Shown in pieces: positions 59,401 to 64,000 of a DNA stretch of 64,000 nucleotides. The DNA is from Entrophospora sp. SA101 (Eukaryota > Glomeromycota > Glomeromycetes > Entrophosporales > Entrophosporaceae). The translations under genes and the position numbers were made by a program. Where the stretch lies: positions 62,001-126,000 of the forward strand of contig CAUDNR010004445.1 of the NCBI GenBank assembly GCA_958430865.1, in the 5' to 3' direction. A model generated the notes under the pieces. It was not told the DNA's origin and made no database searches. It saw nothing but the letters and a program-made list of their open reading frames with translations. The stretch's first letter is position 1. Every line of letters begins with the position of its first letter.

Positions 59401-61670
59401 CACCAAAATGGTTTTTCTTGGACGCGGCTCGTCTAACAAAAGTGTAGTGTATTCAGTGTTCCTCATGAGTCACATGACATCGATTGGAAAATAAATCAAA
59501 TATTTATATTTTTTTATATCACGAACTAGAGATTGGGCACCGTTAACCGTTTAAACATTTAATTTAACTGATTAAACTGTTGAATGCATATGACATCAAT
59601 GGGAGAATTAATAAAAATAGAATATCCAAATCTTATTCAATTTGATATGCATATTGCTAGAGTTGACATTTGGCCTAGCCCAATTAATGTGTGACAATTT
59701 TATATCAAAATGAGAAAATGTTGGCTGTGATGATGGTATGTAATATTTATTGAATTGTTTGTAATATTATATATTTCTTTTGTTGGCAATATTCTAATAT
59801 GATTAGTATTATCCAATGTTATAAATAACAAATGTCAACTTTTTAATAAAAAAAAAGTTGTTTTTCTTCTAAAATTAATAGATTTATTTCATAAATGCTA
59901 AATACTTCTTCAGAAGAATCATTAAATCTGTCACTAAATGTTTCATTGTCTTTTATTTTTTCTTGTTCAGTTTCATTGGAAACTGGTGGTGACAACATAA
60001 AATTTGCTCGTTGCTGTTTAATGGCATTTGGAGCTGGTGGTGTTAATAGAACTATAGTTCATCAGCTGTTGATCGGTGGCATTGGTAGCTGATCTTTTCT
60101 TGCATAACCTTTTATAATTTTATATTAATAAAATAATTCTTGTTTGTAATGCAAATATTTTCTATTAACCAGTATATGTTTTTTATTAACAAAAATAATA
60201 ATAAAGAAAACTTCTTGTGCCATGCACAATCTCTTCATTGTGTTAGTTTTTGGCATGATCGACATTATACATCATCTATCGTACGGCAAATGTTTGATTT
60301 CTTCATAATTTCTCAAGCGAATGACAGAGCAAGAGTAAGGGAATGAGAAGTGATCGATCGATCGAGTAAAAAAATGAAAGAAAAGAATGCAAGAGTGAGT
60401 GTGAACTGTTCATAAAACTCCAATGATCTATGATTAATAAAATGCCTGAATTTGTTACCTGATATATATATGACAAATATGAATGATATAGTTAAATGTA
60501 GTTGGATTAAATTAATAACTCTTTTTTTTCAATTATTGTTATCATTACGTGCTGCAAAAAGAATGGTACATGAATTCTAAAATTGATTTCAGAGAATCGG
60601 AGGATTTTAGATTATTACATGTAAAAATCATGAAATTATTTAGTAGGCTTTAGAGAATTCCTTTTTTAAAAAAAATAATCGAATTACATAATCTTCGGAA
60701 CTTAAGCTACAAACTGATATAATTTTTTGTATAGTTTTTTATAATTAATAGATTCGAGGCATCTGAATATTTCTTAGTAGGTGCTCTACAATACTCGAAG
60801 GCGGAACATTTTACCATTATGGTTATCGGACACTCATTAAAGGTACGCGGAAAAAAGAATGCAAAAAGATACTAGTGAATTGATGCAATTTATGATTGAA
60901 GAATGGTAGAAAGTTCGCCACCGTTTTTTTCGCAGCACACTGTATGTATATCTTTCAACTTTTATTTCGAGTTTACTGTACATAACAGATATGATAATAA
61001 AATATCTGCCTTCTTACTTAAAATAAAATCAGAGATAGATTTTTATTTAAAGTAGTTTTACCAAATCTTGCTGCGCATGCAAGAAGCAATTATTTGAGAA
61101 AATATTAACTGTTAATTTGCATTTTAAATAATATAAATAGTGATGGTGTTGTAAGTATTTTCATCGTAATATCATTTTTGAAAAAAAAAAAAAATACTCG
61201 TAAATATAATATTTTCTAACAGTTTATAAGGATACCGGCTGCAACTTTTGATGATGGTTGCTACCACCTTTGCGTCATATAAAAATGATTGCAACCACTG
61301 GTTGCAACCACCTTTACGACCATTTTGTTTCCTTTTTTGGATTGCGACATGGAACACTAACAGTTTATAACATCTCCTTATTCCTTATATTTATTTATAA
61401 TTTAATTATTCAATCCCAATTTTATAATTAAATATATATATATATATATATATATTCCTTGAAAATAATGCCTTTATTAACCATTTTTTTATATTACAAC
61501 ATAAATAAATGCTATAAGTATTTATTTTATATTTGAAAAGATAATAATAAATAAACAAGTTTTACGCACGGGGAATGAAAAGTTACATCCGATAAAGAGT
61601 AAATTTCCATAATAATAATAATAATAATAACAGTAATAATAATAATAATAATATAATAATAATAATAATA

Positions 61671-61701
<31 letters not shown>

Positions 61702-62164
61702 TAGAAAGTCGAAATACCTTTTATAAATATGTATGCTACATCTAAGAATATAATGTTCAGGACAACTTGAAGGTGATAATCCTAATTATAATAATAATAA
61801 TACTAAATCTGAATGTGTTAATATTACGTTTCGTAAACATTTCGTACGTAATAATTTTTACTCATCAACATCAGGTTTTTTTTATTGCAATTAAGGATAC
61901 TTGTCGCAATTAAAAAAAAAAAAATGACTATCTATGGTTGCAACAATCAAAAGTGTCTTTAATTACAATATAAAATGTAAGTTTCATTTTCTTGTATCAA
62001 AAGAAAAAAATATAATTCAAAATGAAAAACTATATATTATTATTGTTTACTTTAATATTAATGATTTTTCGGGTTATTATCAATTTATTGGTATTAAATA
62101 TTAAATTGGTAAAAGTATGATTTTTAAACACTATTAATTTTTAAATCCCGGTATTTTTTTAACA
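56474..62164. other. gene-poor part of duplicated block (copy 2)
   Basis: Same content as 5139-10829: dispersed 65-bp repeat at 56922-56987, CACGTG/CCAAT module at about 57155-57250, hairpin near 57372, insertion with 13-bp direct repeats at 61216-61369 and microsatellites at 61433-61705. No gene. Confidence 0.5.
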
Positions 62165-63441
62165 TCATTCTTCACAAATTCCATGTTTATCAAATTTTAT
62201 TATTAAAGGTTTGGGTCCTCCCCAATTCTTTATTAGAATATCTAAAGGATAGTTATTACTAATTTTATAAACCCCATAAGCAAAAGTGATTAACTTTAAG
62301 TTTTTTTGGTAATGCTTCATTTAACACTGTTAACGCTTTATCACAATCTATTTTACCAGAAAAATAATTATTAAATAATACTTTTTAATTCAATACAATT
62401 TTTGAGTATTTCCATTAATTCCTGGTCGAATTCATCCTCGTAAAATATGATTAAATTTTACAATGTTGTGCAATTGATTGAAATATCTTTCCTGTGATAA
62501 CCATCAACATCCAATTTTTTAAGATTTTTCCATTGATATTAATAAAATCAGACAAGTCTGGTAGAAATGGTTGACAGTTAATACATAACTTCACAGATTC
62601 AATCTTTGACAGTGAAATATTTTTCCAACTTTTTATCTTGTTATCAGCATGAGATGGTGTTAATTCTAAAGCCTTTAAGTTTTTAAAAGTTCTAATAATA
62701 AATCATTAAAATTATTTCCACCACCATAAGATCTATAAAAAATTATTAATTGTGAATACGTTAATATTGCCTTTTTAATTCATCTGGCAAGTTTTGTCCC
62801 GATGTTTGATTTAATAACTAACCATTTAATTTTTGATTTTGTGTTTTTAATTAGCTGTGCCAATTTATATATATGGTTACTTATGTATTGTATTATTAAT
62901 TATTGAATATTTTTTTACAAATGTTTGCCAATTTATCAAAAAATTCACCACTATAAGAACTATTACAATCTATTTCATAGATTCTGAAAACAATTATCAA
63001 ATTTATGATGATTAATTAATAAATTACAATCTTTTTCATAAATATTCCGAAAACAACTATATAATTAATACTAAACTTTCTAATACCTGCTGAATGATCT
63101 AAAATAAAGTTTCCCAATTTATTTTGTAAAATATTCGATTCTATCAGGTAATTGGGCATTATAGTACAAAACCAGACATAATTGTATAATGGTGTTTCTC
63201 CAATAGTTCAAAAGTTAATTCAGTTCTAGTTAAGAAATTCTTATATACTTCCAATAAACAATTAATTAATATTTTTAATGCTGTTAAGAGAATAAAATGG
63301 ATTTCTCCATAAAATTGGAATATTGGTATTGTGCCATTGTTTGTTGACAAGGATACAGGAATATAACGTTTTATAATCATCTTCAATGTATTTGAATGTT
63401 TCGGTTAGAAGTCCAGACGGTAAATTCATTATTTCAAACAT
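62165..63441 (-). pseudogene. F-box/LRR-type protein, broken (copy 2)
   Basis: Identical to 10830-12106: ATG at 63441, F-box start MFEIMNLPSGLLTE, stop after 59 codons, LRR-like remnants in shifted frames and the GICEE end at 62165. Confidence 0.7.
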
Positions 63442-64000
63442 TTTTTTAAGAATGTAAATGAAAAGAATAAAATATTTATTTATTATTTCTGTTGTGTGAA
63501 TTAAAATTTTGGGGTGGGAGTGTTTGGATATGAAACTTTGACGATAATTTGAATTTCACCCTTATTATTATAGGGACCAAAAGGTATCAACGTGGAGAGA
63601 TTTCGTTCAGTCCATTTAGTACGTACGAAACATTTAACCTTTTTGTGTCCATGGCATTTTTATCTATTCAAAAAAATTATCGCGAAGAAAGAGTCATTTT
63701 AATTGGCCAATTGGAACCTATAAAATAAATTATTATTAAAAAAATTTCTTAAGAATAGCTCCGATCCAATGTTAAAAAATGTTCCAACCATCAAAGAACA
63801 TATTTTCTTTAATCTCTTGGATCATGTTTTTTAAATTACTCCAAGATACCTTGAAGCTTTTTTTGGCGAAAGTTGTCATCGTCTACTCTGCAAAGTTCGC
63901 CGCTTAGGCTCTTGATAATAATAAACACATTACAAGACAAAATAGAAGACATTATTTATTTAAAAACAAATTTTCAAACCAAATAACAAAATGATTAATG

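Larger units (their letters stand above)
54559..64000. repeat. 9.4-kb duplicated block, copy 2
   Basis: Same orientation and, as far as I can compare, same sequence as 3224-12665 at a constant offset of 51335. It is cut by the window end, so the true block may be longer. The unique left flank is only 1,087 bp from the N gap. Confidence 0.9.

Noticed and set aside
1..64000. tRNA and rRNA genes
   Set aside because: Scanning for GGTTCRANNCC-type B boxes with an upstream A box and for conserved rRNA blocks gave nothing convincing; a covariance-model search would settle it.

Overview
The window looks like nuclear DNA of a filamentous fungus, most likely an arbuscular mycorrhizal fungus (Glomeromycotina, Rhizophagus-like). 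The DNA is very AT-rich. Genes are split by many short introns (about 50-130 bp, GTAAGT/GTATGT-type donors, TTTAG-type acceptors). Fungal-type proteins (a BCK1/Mkh1 MAPKKK, the DASH subunit Dad2) sit beside a SCAMP. The space between genes is full of decayed transposons, MITEs and F-box and nuclease-like pseudogenes. The species is inferred; no search could be run.

Layout. 1-3223: intergenic, with an 8-bp-TSD hAT-type MITE (760-917) and a TA-flanked MITE (1167-1354). 3224-12665: a block repeated with constant offset 51335 at 54559-64000 (the window end). It holds a broken PD-(D/E)XK-like gene and a broken F-box gene. 14076-19000: a 14-exon MAPKKK of the cell-wall-integrity pathway, convergent with an 11-exon tryptophanyl-tRNA synthetase (21507-19466). 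23.1-23.5 kb: duplicated Cys-rich exon-like units. 25.2-26.4 kb: a hAT-like relic with a nested MITE. 26794-27879 (minus) SCAMP and 29238-30997 (plus) seven-helix receptor, divergent, with a pogo-like element between them. 32598-33077: HUB1/UBL5. 33164-33534: a dead copy of ribosomal protein eL27. 33756-34222 (minus): Dad2. 34.3-41.5 kb: transposon and gene relics. 41532-42767 (minus): an SR-like RRM protein with a 20-nt microexon. 43-54.5 kb: gene-poor repeats, a minisatellite, further MITEs and a 10-N assembly gap (53462-53471) only 1.1 kb before the second copy of the duplicated block.

The intact genes are housekeeping or signalling genes with no operon-like link: stress MAP kinase signalling, tRNA charging, membrane trafficking, sensing, splicing (HUB1 and the SR protein) and kinetochore attachment. 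Exon models were built by hand. For the MAPKKK, WRS, SCAMP, receptor, HUB1 and SR genes every splice junction keeps phase and the summed coding length is a multiple of three. No tRNA, rRNA or CRISPR array was recognised. I did not identify a novel multi-gene system. The most unusual signals are the apparently identical 9.4-kb duplication, several small repeat families present at more than one locus, and the nested transposons.
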